Source: CAWATZ01 sp963784995
Lineage (GTDB): Bacteria; Planctomycetota; Planctomycetia; Gemmatales; Gemmataceae
Length of the DNA stretch: 64,000 bases
NCBI GenBank assembly: GCA_963784995.1
Contig: CAWATZ010000007.1
Location: forward strand, 372,001-436,000
Reading direction: 5' to 3'
The notes beneath the pieces were generated by a model that made no database searches, had not been told where the DNA came from, and worked only from the letters and a program-made list of their open reading frames with translations. The stretch's first letter is position 1. Each line of letters starts with the position of its first letter. Made by a program: the position numbers and the translations under genes. Of the stretch, positions 7,878 through 17,694 are shown in pieces.

Positions 7878-9980
7878 TCAAGTCCCGCTGACAACCCGCA
7901 TCGGCTGGGAGAGCACAGCACGAACCCCCGCACTATCTCGAAGCCGCGAGGCCAGCGTCGCCAGGGCCAGTTCCTTCGGCAGACACTGCGAGAACTTCAA
8001 CCCCTCCAGGGCCGCTTCCTCAACGGCGGGTGCCATCGAGGAGGGGTCCCGCGAGGCCAGCTCCCGCACGGCCCTCTCAATCACGGGCAGACCCTCGCCC
8101 CCCCCAACCGTGATGGCCAGTGCGTCGTGATCGACACGCCCGCCGCACAGCTTGCACAGTTCGCCCGCCAGGGTCGCGTTGGCCCGCGTCCCCGCGAAGG
8201 TCCACCACTCCGCCCCCGAGGAAGGCCGGGACAGCAACGTCGAGCCTTCTGCGTGGACGAAGGAGTGCTCATCCCGCAGCTCCTCCAGCCGGCCCTGGGC
8301 TCGCCGTGACCACCGCGGGGACGCCTCTTCCCCACCCAGGAGAAAACGCATGGCCTGGCACAGGGCGAACCCCAACGTCGGCCCGGTCCCACGCCAGCGA
8401 GACCGCCCAGTTTCGTCGGTCGCTTCGACGTGGGCAATCCGCCGGCCCCAGTCGAGGTTCGTGACCCGCCAGGCCCGACCACCTAACAGTAGAACTCGCG
8501 GCCCCTCCCGATGGCTCAGGAAGGTAGTCTCGTCCACGAACCCCAACTCCTGGCGACCGTGCCGGACCACGAACAGCGGCGGCGAAGTAAAGACCGAGAA
8601 CAACTCCAGGAAATTCTTGCGGCCGAACTCCTCCTCGCCCTTGCGGCCAAACCAGAGCAGCCCCTCTTCCTCGAAGAGGATGCCCTCGGCCAGCATCCAG
8701 GCGACCATCTCATCGATCTGCTCCCCGAGCATCCGGGCGAAGGCCGGCACCCGTTCGAGCCAGTCTCGCCAGTCATGACGGCCGATGCCTCTCTCCTGCA
8801 ACAGCAGGGCCATCAACTGCTGGGCCAGGATGTGGTAGGGTTCGGGCGGCGGGAGGACGGGCTCGACGTAGCCGTTCGACCACAGTTCCACCAGGGCTGC
8901 GGCACGCAGCAGGGCGTCGTCGTCCGTGGTCAGGAAGAGGCAGTTGCGGGCCGTGCCGGGTCGGCGTCCCGTGCGGCCCATCCGCTGGAGGAAACTGGAC
9001 ACGGTTGCGGGGGCGTCGATCTGGATGACCCGGTGTAAGTCGCCCACGTCGATGCCCAGCTCCAGCACGCTCGTCGCCACGATGACACAGTCATCCCGGC
9101 CGGCGAACGCCTCCTCGGCCTGGCGACGCTCCTCCTGGCTCAGCGAACTGTGCGTGACGAACGTGGCGACCTCCAGGGTACGCAACTCGCGGCCCAGCTG
9201 TTCGGCACGCGACCGGCTGTCCACGAAGACCAGGCGTTTCTCGCCCCGGTGCAGTCGGGAGATCACCACGGCAGCGTTGTGCAGCGAGCCGACATGGTCC
9301 AGCTTCACCTCGGCCGTCGCCGCGACCGCTTCCGGTGGATGGCAGACTTGCCGCTGCCCCTTGCACGCCCCGGCCAACCAGTCCAGCAGCTCCTCGGGAT
9401 TGCCCACGGTCGCGGACAGGCCGATCCGCTGAAACTCGCGGCCACACAGTCTTTCGATTCGGGACAGGACCCCGAGCAGGTGCCAGCCGCGGTCGTCGCC
9501 GGCGAAGGCGTGGACCTCGTCCACGACCACCACTTGCACGGCGGTGAAAAGAGAGCGATCGATCTTCGAGGAGACGAGCATCACCTCCAGCGACTCCGGT
9601 GTCGTCAGCAGGCACTCGGGCGGGTCTCGCAGGATGGCTTTCTTTTGGCTGGCCGGGATGTCCCCGTGCCAGAGGGCCGACCGCCGTCCCACCAACGTGC
9701 AGTATCGTGCCAGCCGGGCGTCGAGGTTGTTCAGCAGGGCCTTGATCGGGCAGACGTAAAGCACGCTCAGGCCCCGCCAGCCGTCCGTGAGCAGGCGGGA
9801 CAACACCGGGAAGAACGCGCCTTCGGTCTTTCCCCCCGCGGTTGGGGCCAGGATGAGCAGGTGCTTTCCAGCCAGCACCGGATCGATGACGGCTTGCTGG
9901 AACGGACGCAGGTCGTCCCAGCCGAGGCTGTTGACGACGTGGTGGCGCAGGGCCGGGTGCAGGCGGTCGAATGGGGTCAC
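7878..9980 (-). CDS. brxHI: BREX type 2 DEAD/DEAH-box helicase BrxHI
   Basis: 700 aa, last gene of the BREX operon; its ATG overlaps the brxD stop by 4 nt (ATGA). Superfamily 2 helicase motifs appear in order: Q-like motif DLRPFQQAV; Walker A LAPTAGGKTEGAFF; motif Ib LTTPESLEVML; DEVH box VVVVDEVHAFAGDDRG; motif III GLSATVGNP; then a second RecA domain with VFVDSRSRAEQLGREL, VATSVLELGIDVGDLHRVIQ and QRMGRTGRRPGT. The C-terminal 250 residues resemble the Lhr-like winged-helix/beta region. BREX type 2 operons typically carry such a helicase. Its exact role in phage exclusion is not established. Confidence 0.9.
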   Translation of the reverse strand: MTPFDRLHPALRHHVVNSLGWDDLRPFQQAVIDPVLAGKHLLILAPTAGGKTEGAFFPVLSRLLTDGWRGLSVLYVCPIKALLNNLDARLARYCTLVGRRSALWHGDIPASQKKAILRDPPECLLTTPESLEVMLVSSKIDRSLFTAVQVVVVDEVHAFAGDDRGWHLLGVLSRIERLCGREFQRIGLSATVGNPEELLDWLAGACKGQRQVCHPPEAVAATAEVKLDHVGSLHNAAVVISRLHRGEKRLVFVDSRSRAEQLGRELRTLEVATFVTHSSLSQEERRQAEEAFAGRDDCVIVATSVLELGIDVGDLHRVIQIDAPATVSSFLQRMGRTGRRPGTARNCLFLTTDDDALLRAAALVELWSNGYVEPVLPPPEPYHILAQQLMALLLQERGIGRHDWRDWLERVPAFARMLGEQIDEMVAWMLAEGILFEEEGLLWFGRKGEEEFGRKNFLELFSVFTSPPLFVVRHGRQELGFVDETTFLSHREGPRVLLLGGRAWRVTNLDWGRRIAHVEATDETGRSRWRGTGPTLGFALCQAMRFLLGGEEASPRWSRRAQGRLEELRDEHSFVHAEGSTLLSRPSSGAEWWTFAGTRANATLAGELCKLCGGRVDHDALAITVGGGEGLPVIERAVRELASRDPSSMAPAVEEAALEGLKFSQCLPKELALATLASRLRDSAGVRAVLSQPMRVVSGT

Positions 9981-11290
9981 GTTTCCAGCTCGATGTCGTC
10001 CACGTCTTTCGCAGCCGCGGCGTTCCGCTCCACGGCGGTCAGTTCATTTTCGGACACGGTGAGGTCGTAATGCTGCCGCGGATCGAAGTCGGGGAACTGG
10101 TCAATGCGGTCGAGCACGTCGGCAACCAGCTTCTTCAGGAAGATCCTCGGGGCGATGCCGACACGGCCTCCCAGCTTCCCCGCCACGGCGGACGCCAACC
10201 CGCGCACATAGTTGTCGCCGCACCGCTCGGCGATGCGGCCGGCCGAGGGGCAGTGGTCCTGGTAGATGGCACGCACCCGGCAGCCGACCTCCACGAGGCG
10301 GTCGAGGTCGAACGCCGCCAGTCGGACCTGGACGGCACGCGGGTTGTCGAAACGAGCATCCGTCCGGAAATCAACGTGCAACCGCTGGGCCAGGGGCTCC
10401 AGCCGCTGCACCCCTTGTGGCCCCTCGAAGAAGGACGGAGTGCCGGTAACCAGGAGATACAGGCCCGGGAACCGCCCGGAATCGACCTCGTCTATCAGCT
10501 GCCGCAGGGCGTTGAGGCTCTTGTCCCGCACGTCGCCGCGCACCCGCTGGATGGTCTCTACCTCGTCGAGGACGACCAGCAAGCCAGCACCGCCCGAGTC
10601 GCGGACAACGGTCAGCAACCCCTGGAGGAAGTTCAACGCCCCGAAGTGGTCGATTTCCCCCTTTACACCCGCTGAGCGTTTGGCGGCCGCGGCCACGTTG
10701 GGCTGGCCGGCCAGCCAGGCCAGCAGGGCGTCGGCCGTGGCCGTATCCCCACCCACCTGGGCCTGCCGGTAGCCTCGCAGGGCCGCACTGAAGGTCGGGG
10801 CCGTGGCCGTGACCTTCGCCAGCCGCAGCTCCATTAACTGGTTCGTGCGGGCCAGGAGTGCTTTCTCGCCAAGGTCGCCGCCCTCGGCCAGGGCGTCCTG
10901 CTCCAGGGCGTAGAACCAGCCGTCGATTAGGTTCCGCAACGCACCCTGCGAGGCGTCGGCCGTTGCCAGCCGCTCACACAGCCTGCGGTAGACAGTCTCC
11001 AGGCGGTGCAGCGGCGTCTCCGTCTCGGAGACTTGCACCTCGGACGTGGCGAAGCCCAGCTTGCGTGCCCGGTCGGCCAGCCAGCGGGCGAAGAAGGTCT
11101 TGCCACAGCCGTACTCCCCGCGAATGGCCTTGAAGACGGCACCGCCGCCCTTGACCACCAGCAGTTCCTGCTCCAGGGCGGGCTCGAACCGGCCCAGGCC
11201 AACCGCAAAGGCGTCCAGGCTGCTGTGCGGCACCGTGCCGCGGCGCAGGGCGTCAATGATCTCCTGACGTCGCCGGGGGCTGATGGTCAT
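9977..11290 (-). CDS. brxD: BREX type 2 ATP-binding protein BrxD
   Basis: 437 aa from ATG at 11290, overlapping the pglZ stop by 4 nt. An AAA+-type ATPase with Walker A GEYGCGKTFFARWLADRA near residue 55 and Walker B GLLVVLDEVETIQRVRGD near residue 235; it matches the DUF2791 (BrxD) family of BREX loci. The N-terminus, RRRQEIIDALRRGTVPHSSL, is family-typical. A long upstream extension of the frame (to 11776) lies inside pglZ and is a shadow. Position between pglZ and the helicase is the usual type 2 order. It presumably works with PglY, PglZ and the helicase in sensing or blocking phage DNA replication. Confidence 0.88.
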   Translation of the reverse strand: MTISPRRRQEIIDALRRGTVPHSSLDAFAVGLGRFEPALEQELLVVKGGGAVFKAIRGEYGCGKTFFARWLADRARKLGFATSEVQVSETETPLHRLETVYRRLCERLATADASQGALRNLIDGWFYALEQDALAEGGDLGEKALLARTNQLMELRLAKVTATAPTFSAALRGYRQAQVGGDTATADALLAWLAGQPNVAAAAKRSAGVKGEIDHFGALNFLQGLLTVVRDSGGAGLLVVLDEVETIQRVRGDVRDKSLNALRQLIDEVDSGRFPGLYLLVTGTPSFFEGPQGVQRLEPLAQRLHVDFRTDARFDNPRAVQVRLAAFDLDRLVEVGCRVRAIYQDHCPSAGRIAERCGDNYVRGLASAVAGKLGGRVGIAPRIFLKKLVADVLDRIDQFPDFDPRQHYDLTVSENELTAVERNAAAAKDVDDIELET

Positions 11291-13986
11291 GGGCTGTCCT
11301 CCGCGAGCAGGTCGAACTGTCGCAGCAGCAAGCCGCGATCCAGCTCGATGGTGTCCGACTGCTCGTCCCGGCCCAGCACCGCGTATCCCTCGACGTTCAG
11401 CACCCGCTGCACCACGGCCAGCAAGCCCCGCAGGCGAAATGCAGGAAGGGCGAGCTTGCGGGCCAGCGCGGTCGCGGTCAGCTTGCCGCCGGCTCCGTCC
11501 AGGCTGGCGAGTAGCCCGCAGAACACGTCGTCGGCAGGCACCGTCCGGCCGCCCAGTTTCTTCTGCTCGATGAAGAGGGACGAGACCAGCAGGGCAGCGA
11601 GCCAGTCCGGCGGCATCGGGGCCGGTTGTTCGCTGGTCACCGGGGCGACCGGGGCCGGTTCGGGCTCGATGGTATCCCAGAGCGTTCTGGGTGTCTTCGG
11701 CATCTTCTGCTCCGGCGGCTTCAGCGGCGGCACCAGGGCCGGGGCTGCCGACACGACGGGGGTAGGCTCCCACCATTCCGGCGTCGGGTCAGGAACTTCG
11801 GCCCACCCGGCCAGGCGGATGTCCCCCGCGGCCAGCACTGTGATCGGGATCAGCATTTCCTGTGGAGTCAGCCCCCCGTGGTAGCCGTTCTTTTTCGCTC
11901 CGTAGCGGACCCGCTCGCTCCAGGGGGCGATCAGGCGATGCCCCTCTGCCAGCAGCACACGCGACCCCTGGACAGCAAGCTCGCCTTCTCCAACCATGCC
12001 GTCGTCGGGCCGCCAGCGTTCCCCGCCCTCGCCGGACCGGGCCTCGGTCTGGTGGTCCAGCAAGTGTCCGTGGTCGCTCAGGATCACCACGACGCGGCGG
12101 GCCGAGCGGGCCTCGTAGAGCAGCGAGGGTAGAACCTTGATCTCGTCCCGGGTCCAGCGGAGGTCCAGCTGTTCGCCCTTGAGCAGATGGTCATCGACCG
12201 CATTGATGACGACACCCACGACCCGCTTCTGCGTCGAGGCGATGGCTTCCCGGACGTTGGCGGCCAGGCTGGCGTCCGTGGCCTCCTGGAGGGCGACCTT
12301 GTGGAACAGCACCGGCGGCAACCCACTACGGCAGTGCAAACGCAGGCCCGCATGGCCTGCGAACCCGGCGGCCTCGTTGTCGGCCGTTCCCGTGCAGGGC
12401 CGCCCGCAGAACAGGCTGGCCCGCGACGCCTCTGTCACACATGGGATCGCTGCCAGCCCGGGTCGCATGGGCTGCCCCTCCGGTCCCAGTGAAACCCAGT
12501 CGAGAGGGGCCATGTCAGCCAGCAGCTCCCGCGCCACCGCCGGGCTCATGCCGTCGAGCAGGATCACCAGCACCGGAGCCAGGGCGGCGAGTGGAGCCAC
12601 CACCTCGTCCAGGATTCGCTCGACCGGGATGAGGTCTATTGGCTGGCTGGCCGCTGCCGTCTGGTCGCGGAGCAGTTCGGCGAAACAGCGGTTCTGCTCC
12701 TGTCGGCGAGCGGCCACCCGCTCCACCAGCCGGGCGTACCCCTCCGAAAGTTCACGGACGGGATCGCCTGCCCGCAGGACCGAGCGTGCCCAGTCCACAA
12801 AACTGCCCTGAGCCAGGTAGTCGCGGGCGGCTTCTCCCAGCGAGCGGGGTGCGGCCGGCGCGGCCCCTTCCAGCCAGCGGGCCAAGCGCAGGGCCATCTC
12901 GACCCGCTCCAGACGGCGCGGTTCCCGCCGGGCCTGATCGTGCCGGCGGATGGCATCGCGGGCTTCCGCAAGGGCCGTTGTGAGAGGGCCACCCTCGACC
13001 GCCGGGCCGAGCAGATTCCCCAGCCGGGCCAACCGCTGATCGAAGCCACGCGACAGGACGTCGCCGAGGTGAGCGAACTCCTCGGCCTGGATCTCGCGGA
13101 GGACGTCGTCGGCCCGGTGCAACAGCTGGTTTTTTGCCCGCGTGTCGCTGTCCAGCAGGCGAACCGCCTCGGTAGCCGCCGCGTGCCAACGTTCCACCAC
13201 GGCAGGGTCGGGCGTCGGTCCGCCCAGGAACCGCTCCAGCCGACCGGCAGCACGATCCAGCCGACCGTTCGCCTGTGGGTGATGCACAACGCCCAGAACC
13301 AGACCGACCGGCAAGGCGTCGGGCTGATCCGTGGCCTCGGCACACCGGAGGACGGACGTTGCCGTCTGGCCGATCTCACTGGCCAGCCAGTCCTCGACGG
13401 CGCGCCGGGACTCCTGCGGGAGGCGGCGATAGCGCAGGACGTTGTCGGCGACGGACGACCACTTCAGAAGGAGGGCCAGGTCCGGCCGCTCCCCCTCCAG
13501 GCCGATCAGGCGCTCCAGCAGCAACGGCCAGACGGCCTCGGCGTCCAGGTAGCCCCCTGGCGTCGGAGACAACCCAGCTCCCGAGGCCAGGTCCAGCAGG
13601 CGGTCGGCAATCCAGCTGTGGGCACGCAGACGAGGGTCGATGGCCTGGGCCTGAAACAGCTCCTTGACGATCTCCCAGGGGTTGATCTCGTAGAACTGGC
13701 GTTTGGCCAGGCGGACCAGCACGTCGTCGCCGAGATCCAGGTCCGAGAGCGCGGTGACCAGCACGGTTGCCGTGACCCCAGGCTCCTCGTCCAGCAGAGC
13801 AATGCGGGCGGCCAGCGGCGAGTCGCACTGCTCAATGCGGTAAACCTCTGCCCCGTCGTGGCGCAGCCGCTCGCCGGAGTAGCGGCCCATGGAACGGATG
13901 CCAAAGAACCGGGCATCGGGAACCTTGCGGCGGATGGCCAGAACCTTGGCCCGGATCTGGTTGAAAGTGGGTGCGGGCTGGCTCAT
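11287..13986 (-). CDS. pglZ: BREX type 2 phosphatase-like protein PglZ
   Basis: 899 aa, uninterrupted. The alkaline-phosphatase-fold core is visible from about residue 460: VILLDGMSPAVARELLADM (metal-binding Asp), then VVVILSDHGHLLDHQTE (metal-binding Asp-His) near residue 635. The N-terminal 450 residues are the helical PglZ-specific region, beginning FNQIRAKVLAIRRKVPDARF. A Pro/Glu-rich linker (PLKPPEQKMPKTPRT) precedes a C-terminal helical domain. PglZ is the signature protein of all BREX systems; in type 2 it accompanies PglW, PglX and PglY. The start overlaps the pglY stop by 4 nt (ATGA), so the genes are probably translationally coupled. Confidence 0.92.
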   Translation of the reverse strand: MSQPAPTFNQIRAKVLAIRRKVPDARFFGIRSMGRYSGERLRHDGAEVYRIEQCDSPLAARIALLDEEPGVTATVLVTALSDLDLGDDVLVRLAKRQFYEINPWEIVKELFQAQAIDPRLRAHSWIADRLLDLASGAGLSPTPGGYLDAEAVWPLLLERLIGLEGERPDLALLLKWSSVADNVLRYRRLPQESRRAVEDWLASEIGQTATSVLRCAEATDQPDALPVGLVLGVVHHPQANGRLDRAAGRLERFLGGPTPDPAVVERWHAAATEAVRLLDSDTRAKNQLLHRADDVLREIQAEEFAHLGDVLSRGFDQRLARLGNLLGPAVEGGPLTTALAEARDAIRRHDQARREPRRLERVEMALRLARWLEGAAPAAPRSLGEAARDYLAQGSFVDWARSVLRAGDPVRELSEGYARLVERVAARRQEQNRCFAELLRDQTAAASQPIDLIPVERILDEVVAPLAALAPVLVILLDGMSPAVARELLADMAPLDWVSLGPEGQPMRPGLAAIPCVTEASRASLFCGRPCTGTADNEAAGFAGHAGLRLHCRSGLPPVLFHKVALQEATDASLAANVREAIASTQKRVVGVVINAVDDHLLKGEQLDLRWTRDEIKVLPSLLYEARSARRVVVILSDHGHLLDHQTEARSGEGGERWRPDDGMVGEGELAVQGSRVLLAEGHRLIAPWSERVRYGAKKNGYHGGLTPQEMLIPITVLAAGDIRLAGWAEVPDPTPEWWEPTPVVSAAPALVPPLKPPEQKMPKTPRTLWDTIEPEPAPVAPVTSEQPAPMPPDWLAALLVSSLFIEQKKLGGRTVPADDVFCGLLASLDGAGGKLTATALARKLALPAFRLRGLLAVVQRVLNVEGYAVLGRDEQSDTIELDRGLLLRQFDLLAEDSP

Positions 13987-16900
13987 GCCTGTTCGCCTCC
14001 CGCCTCGATCTTCCAGGCCAGGCTCACCGTCACCGTGCAGCCCTTCTGAACCTCCCGCTCCAGCTGCTCCAACTGCTTGCGTGCGTCACCACAGCTCAAC
14101 CCGTCTTTCTTCCCTTCCCGGACCTTTTCAGGGTCTGGGGGCGGAGGTGGAGGAGGTAGAGGGGGTGGAGGAGGCAGTTTCTGGGTTAGCAGCCGGACGG
14201 CCTTCGACTGGGCCTCCTTGAGCGCCGGGGCAAGTGACAGGGCGTGCTCGTCGGCAGCCAACGCCTCGCACACGATCCGCCGTACATCGGCGGCCCCGAC
14301 TTGGCGGGCGTCGGTCAAGCGACCCACCGCGTCCAGGATCTCCCAGTTGAAGGCTTCGAGCGTGGCGGCCAACTCGGCGGCGTGCTTCAGGCAGGTTCCC
14401 ATGGCTGCCTCCGACGTGGCGACCTCGGCGGACGCCAGCACCCCGACCAGGCCATCCCCCTCGCCCGAATGCAGCCGTTCCACCAGTGACAGTGTGGCCT
14501 GGGCAGTCTTGAGGCGGGGCGACTCCGTGATGCCGAGCCCCGCGAGCCGATCCCGCAGCCGGCGAACGTAGCCCTGGCAACCGGCCCTGTACTCGGCTGC
14601 CTTGCTCTTGACCTGACCGACCAGCAGCCCAACGTTGCCCGCCTTCCGCAGCGGCGAGACGGCGACTCCCAGGATGCTCGCGGCCCGCTGCACGGCGACA
14701 GCCCAGACCGCCTCCTCGGGCAACTTTGTTTGCTTCAGCTCGAAGTGGTCAGGCAGCCTCGCCAGCGTGCCCTCCTGTGGACCGCCGTGCTCGAAAAACG
14801 TATGGTTGGTCTGTTCGGCGAAGATGAGGATGACCAGGTTGGCGACCTCGCGGGGCAAGCCCATCGGCCTGGGGTCGTCGAGCCACTTGCGCAGCTGGCC
14901 CACGGTCAGGGCCGCACCGGACTGGGCGGCCTTGCGGGTGAAGTGGTTCTTCCAGTCCTGTCCCAGCACAAAGTGGGTGGCGTCCGGGCCCAGATCTCCC
15001 AAATGCAAGGGGTTGGCGATCTGGCGGATCAGGGGACGTAGCGCCTTGTCCACCTCGGCCCGGCCGTCTTCTTTTTGGGCTGCCTGGCTGACCACGTCGA
15101 GAACCTTCCGCAGATTGGACGTTTTGACCTCGGCCTGGAACTGCGGGTGGGCCGGGAAGTCGTCGGCCAGGGCCTGGTCGAGAATCTGCTCCAGTGCCCC
15201 CCTCAAGTTGGCGGCAGCCGGCGGTTGCGGGGTAAAGCCGTTCTTCAGCGAGGCGAACTGCTCGTGCGGCTCCAGCTCCTGGGTGGTGTCGAGCGAGCCG
15301 GGCAGCAGGGCGTCCAGGCCGTAGGCCGCCTCCAGGTGATGCTTCACCCTCTGCCGCAACTCGCTGCACTGGTTCTCCAGCAGGGTGCGGGCCGCCAGCC
15401 GGTCCTGGGGAGACAGGTGCGAGGCGTAGCCGGCGAACCGTTCCCCGGCCAGGATGTGTTCCAGAACCACCAGCAGACCCAGATCCCGGAGGGAGTCGAG
15501 GCTGAAGAAGTTGGGCACCCACACTAGAGTGCGGCTGCCAGCCGGGTGGGACTGGCGGAACTGCTGGAGCCGGCCCAGGTCGTCGCGGGGGCCATGCGAG
15601 CCTTCGTCGAAGGGGATGTCGATCACCAGCCGCCAGCAGTCGCCGGCCTCCAGCGAAGGGTCGGGTAAGTCGCGGACGTTGGCGAACACGATCTCACAGC
15701 TCCGGTCGGTGTTCCGCCACTTGAAGGGCAGGTCGATGGTCAGCCGGTCGGCGTCGTTGATGCCCAGTTGCTCGAACAGCATCTGGCGAACGCGGCGGCG
15801 GCGGTTGCCCATCGAGTCCTCGCCGCGAGCCTTGGCCAGGATCGCCTCGGTGTCCACGCCGGTCAGCTGCACGGTGATCGTCGGGTTGTTGCCCTCGCCG
15901 ACGCGGATCTCGCCGACGCCGGCGGCCCAGCCCTTGACCCGACGCAGCACCTCCTGGGCCTCGCGGCCTTCAATGGGCGTCTTGATCGTGCCGTGGTTCA
16001 ACGCAGCAAGCCGCTCGGCGGTCACCCCCCGCAGCGTCTCGACGCCCGGCACCAGGGCGGCCAGAAGCAGAGTCTTGACCAGCCGGTCGTCGTTGCGGAA
16101 GGCAGTGCGTCGGCGGTCACTCCAGGGAAGCTGCTCCAGTTCCTCGACCCGGCCGTGCTGCTTCTCCAGCATGGGCAGGAGTTTCTGGTGGTAGAGCCGG
16201 CGGGCGTTGTCGAAGTGGATCGCCATCTCGGCACTGAACGCCTCGTCGCCGTGGGCCACCACGTCGAACAGGTCGCCCACCGGGACGAGGTCGCCCACCT
16301 GCAAGGTGTCGCGTTGATCGACCAAAAGTTGCCGCATCACCTTGAGGGCGGTGCGTTCGCGTTGCAGGACGCTGCTGACGGCGATGAGCGTCTGTACCAG
16401 GGCCGGGCTGAACGGGTAGACCTTGCGGAACATTTGCCGGTCGCCCTCGCTGGTCAAGAGCGTGTTCCACACGGCCTCGCGCACCTTCGCCGTCCGCTCG
16501 AAGGCCGCGTCCAGCTCGCTCTTCGCCGCCTCGCTCAGAGGCTTCAGCACCCGTTTTTCGGCGATGGCAGGCAGGTTGCGGTCCTCCAGGGTGATGGTGT
16601 TGAACCTCCCCTCCTGGTAGCCGAGAAGGTCGTCGAAGTTCAGCCGCTGGACACCCGCCACGTTGGCACCAATCAGCTTGCGGAGGTCCCGCTGGCGGGC
16701 CACGAAGCTGACGAGGGGGATGGGGCGGTCGGGCGTCTGGGCTTCGACCAGGGTGGTCAGCTTGGCCGCCTCTCGCTGGACGAAGTCGAGATCGGCCGAG
16801 CGCGTGGCCAGCCACAGGATCAGCTCGTCGAGGAACAGCAGCAGAGCGTCGTAGCCGAGGTCGCGGGCGTGCTGGCTCAGGACGCACAGCCCCTTGTCCA

Positions 16901-17684
16901 GCGACAGGTACGCCTCCCGCTGTCCCTCGGCCTGGACGCTGTAGGACTTGAAGAAGGTGCCGACGAGGTCGCTGACCAACCGGGTCCGCTCCTCGGAACC
17001 GGGGTCGGCATCCGTGGCAGCCTCAAAGCGCGTGGCGTCCCAGGCCGATTCCAGGTCGCCCCAGCCCGTGTCGTGGCGGCAAGTTTCCAACTTGCCGAAA
17101 GAATCGGCAAGTTGGAAACTTGCCGCCACGGCAGGAGCGTTCAGCCGGTCGAAGAACGTCTCGTCGCCCATGGTTTCCCGCAGATGGCGGGCGTCGTCGA
17201 AGAGCTTCTCGGCCAGGAAGACGCCGGGGACCGGTGCCGTGGGGTTGGTCCGGTGGATGAAGTCCACGTAGCCGCCCAGGATGCCGCTCTCCATCGAGTG
17301 AACACTGAGCAGGTGGTAGGGCACCAGTAAGAACTTCTTACCACCCAGCCAGTCGTTGTGCTTCGCGATCACGCCGGCCAGTTCAGGGATGCCGCGTGCC
17401 TGCGAGTTGCCCTGAAGGATCAGGTGCAGCACGGCCATGAAATGCGACTTGCCCGATCCGAACGACCCGTGCAGGTAGGTCGCCTTGCTGGTGCGGCGGG
17501 AGACTGCATCCCGGACGAAGTCGAGGGCCTGGTCGAAGCACTTGACCAGCTCGGTTGTGACGACGTATTCGCCCAGCGTGCCGGCCGGGTCGATGACGCC
17601 CTCCGACAGGCGGAGGACAAAGTCGCCCTTCTGGACGTGTTCGGGGATCTCGATCAGCTCACGCAACAGCGTCATGGGCAGCAC
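13983..17684 (-). CDS. pglY: BREX type 2 ATPase PglY (BrxC-like, DUF6079)
   Basis: 1233 aa. Walker A HGSFGSGKSHFMAVLHL lies near residue 73 and Walker B ALLLFLDELILWLATRS near residue 280, the layout of the large BREX ATPase. A second possible start (M4, base 17675) is equally good. Within the N-terminal third, about residues 185-205, an extra segment reads AASFQLADSFGKLETCRH. It is encoded by an inverted pair of REP palindromes at 17072-17130 and is not part of the family, yet it keeps the frame. Near the C-terminus is a poly-proline run (LPPPPPLPPPPPPP, around residue 1180) before a charged coiled-coil tail. It starts 10 nt after the PIN toxin stop and ends overlapping pglZ. Confidence 0.9.
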   Translation of the reverse strand: MLPMTLLRELIEIPEHVQKGDFVLRLSEGVIDPAGTLGEYVVTTELVKCFDQALDFVRDAVSRRTSKATYLHGSFGSGKSHFMAVLHLILQGNSQARGIPELAGVIAKHNDWLGGKKFLLVPYHLLSVHSMESGILGGYVDFIHRTNPTAPVPGVFLAEKLFDDARHLRETMGDETFFDRLNAPAVAASFQLADSFGKLETCRHDTGWGDLESAWDATRFEAATDADPGSEERTRLVSDLVGTFFKSYSVQAEGQREAYLSLDKGLCVLSQHARDLGYDALLLFLDELILWLATRSADLDFVQREAAKLTTLVEAQTPDRPIPLVSFVARQRDLRKLIGANVAGVQRLNFDDLLGYQEGRFNTITLEDRNLPAIAEKRVLKPLSEAAKSELDAAFERTAKVREAVWNTLLTSEGDRQMFRKVYPFSPALVQTLIAVSSVLQRERTALKVMRQLLVDQRDTLQVGDLVPVGDLFDVVAHGDEAFSAEMAIHFDNARRLYHQKLLPMLEKQHGRVEELEQLPWSDRRRTAFRNDDRLVKTLLLAALVPGVETLRGVTAERLAALNHGTIKTPIEGREAQEVLRRVKGWAAGVGEIRVGEGNNPTITVQLTGVDTEAILAKARGEDSMGNRRRRVRQMLFEQLGINDADRLTIDLPFKWRNTDRSCEIVFANVRDLPDPSLEAGDCWRLVIDIPFDEGSHGPRDDLGRLQQFRQSHPAGSRTLVWVPNFFSLDSLRDLGLLVVLEHILAGERFAGYASHLSPQDRLAARTLLENQCSELRQRVKHHLEAAYGLDALLPGSLDTTQELEPHEQFASLKNGFTPQPPAAANLRGALEQILDQALADDFPAHPQFQAEVKTSNLRKVLDVVSQAAQKEDGRAEVDKALRPLIRQIANPLHLGDLGPDATHFVLGQDWKNHFTRKAAQSGAALTVGQLRKWLDDPRPMGLPREVANLVILIFAEQTNHTFFEHGGPQEGTLARLPDHFELKQTKLPEEAVWAVAVQRAASILGVAVSPLRKAGNVGLLVGQVKSKAAEYRAGCQGYVRRLRDRLAGLGITESPRLKTAQATLSLVERLHSGEGDGLVGVLASAEVATSEAAMGTCLKHAAELAATLEAFNWEILDAVGRLTDARQVGAADVRRIVCEALAADEHALSLAPALKEAQSKAVRLLTQKLPPPPPLPPPPPPPDPEKVREGKKDGLSCGDARKQLEQLEREVQKGCTVTVSLAWKIEAGGEQA
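17072..17130. repeat. REP palindrome pair inserted in-frame in pglY
   Basis: Two copies of the REP core in opposite orientation: 17072-17098 and its reverse complement 17104-17130, separated by 5 nt. Each contains GGCAAGTTTCCAACTTGCC or its complement. The insert adds about 20 codons without breaking the pglY frame. Confidence 0.85.
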
Positions 17685-17694
17685 CTTCCTCGCG

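Noticed and set aside
9977..11776. Longer BrxD starting at 11776
   Set aside because: The first 160 or so residues lie within pglZ and are low-complexity; the ATG at 11290 begins the family sequence and overlaps the pglZ stop as ATGA.
15768..17330. 520-codon open frame on the plus strand
   Set aside because: It is the antisense shadow of pglY in GC-rich DNA; it has no domain and no ribosome site. The same holds for plus-strand frames at 24337-25746 and 26287-27573 opposite pglW, and 12940-14049 opposite pglZ.
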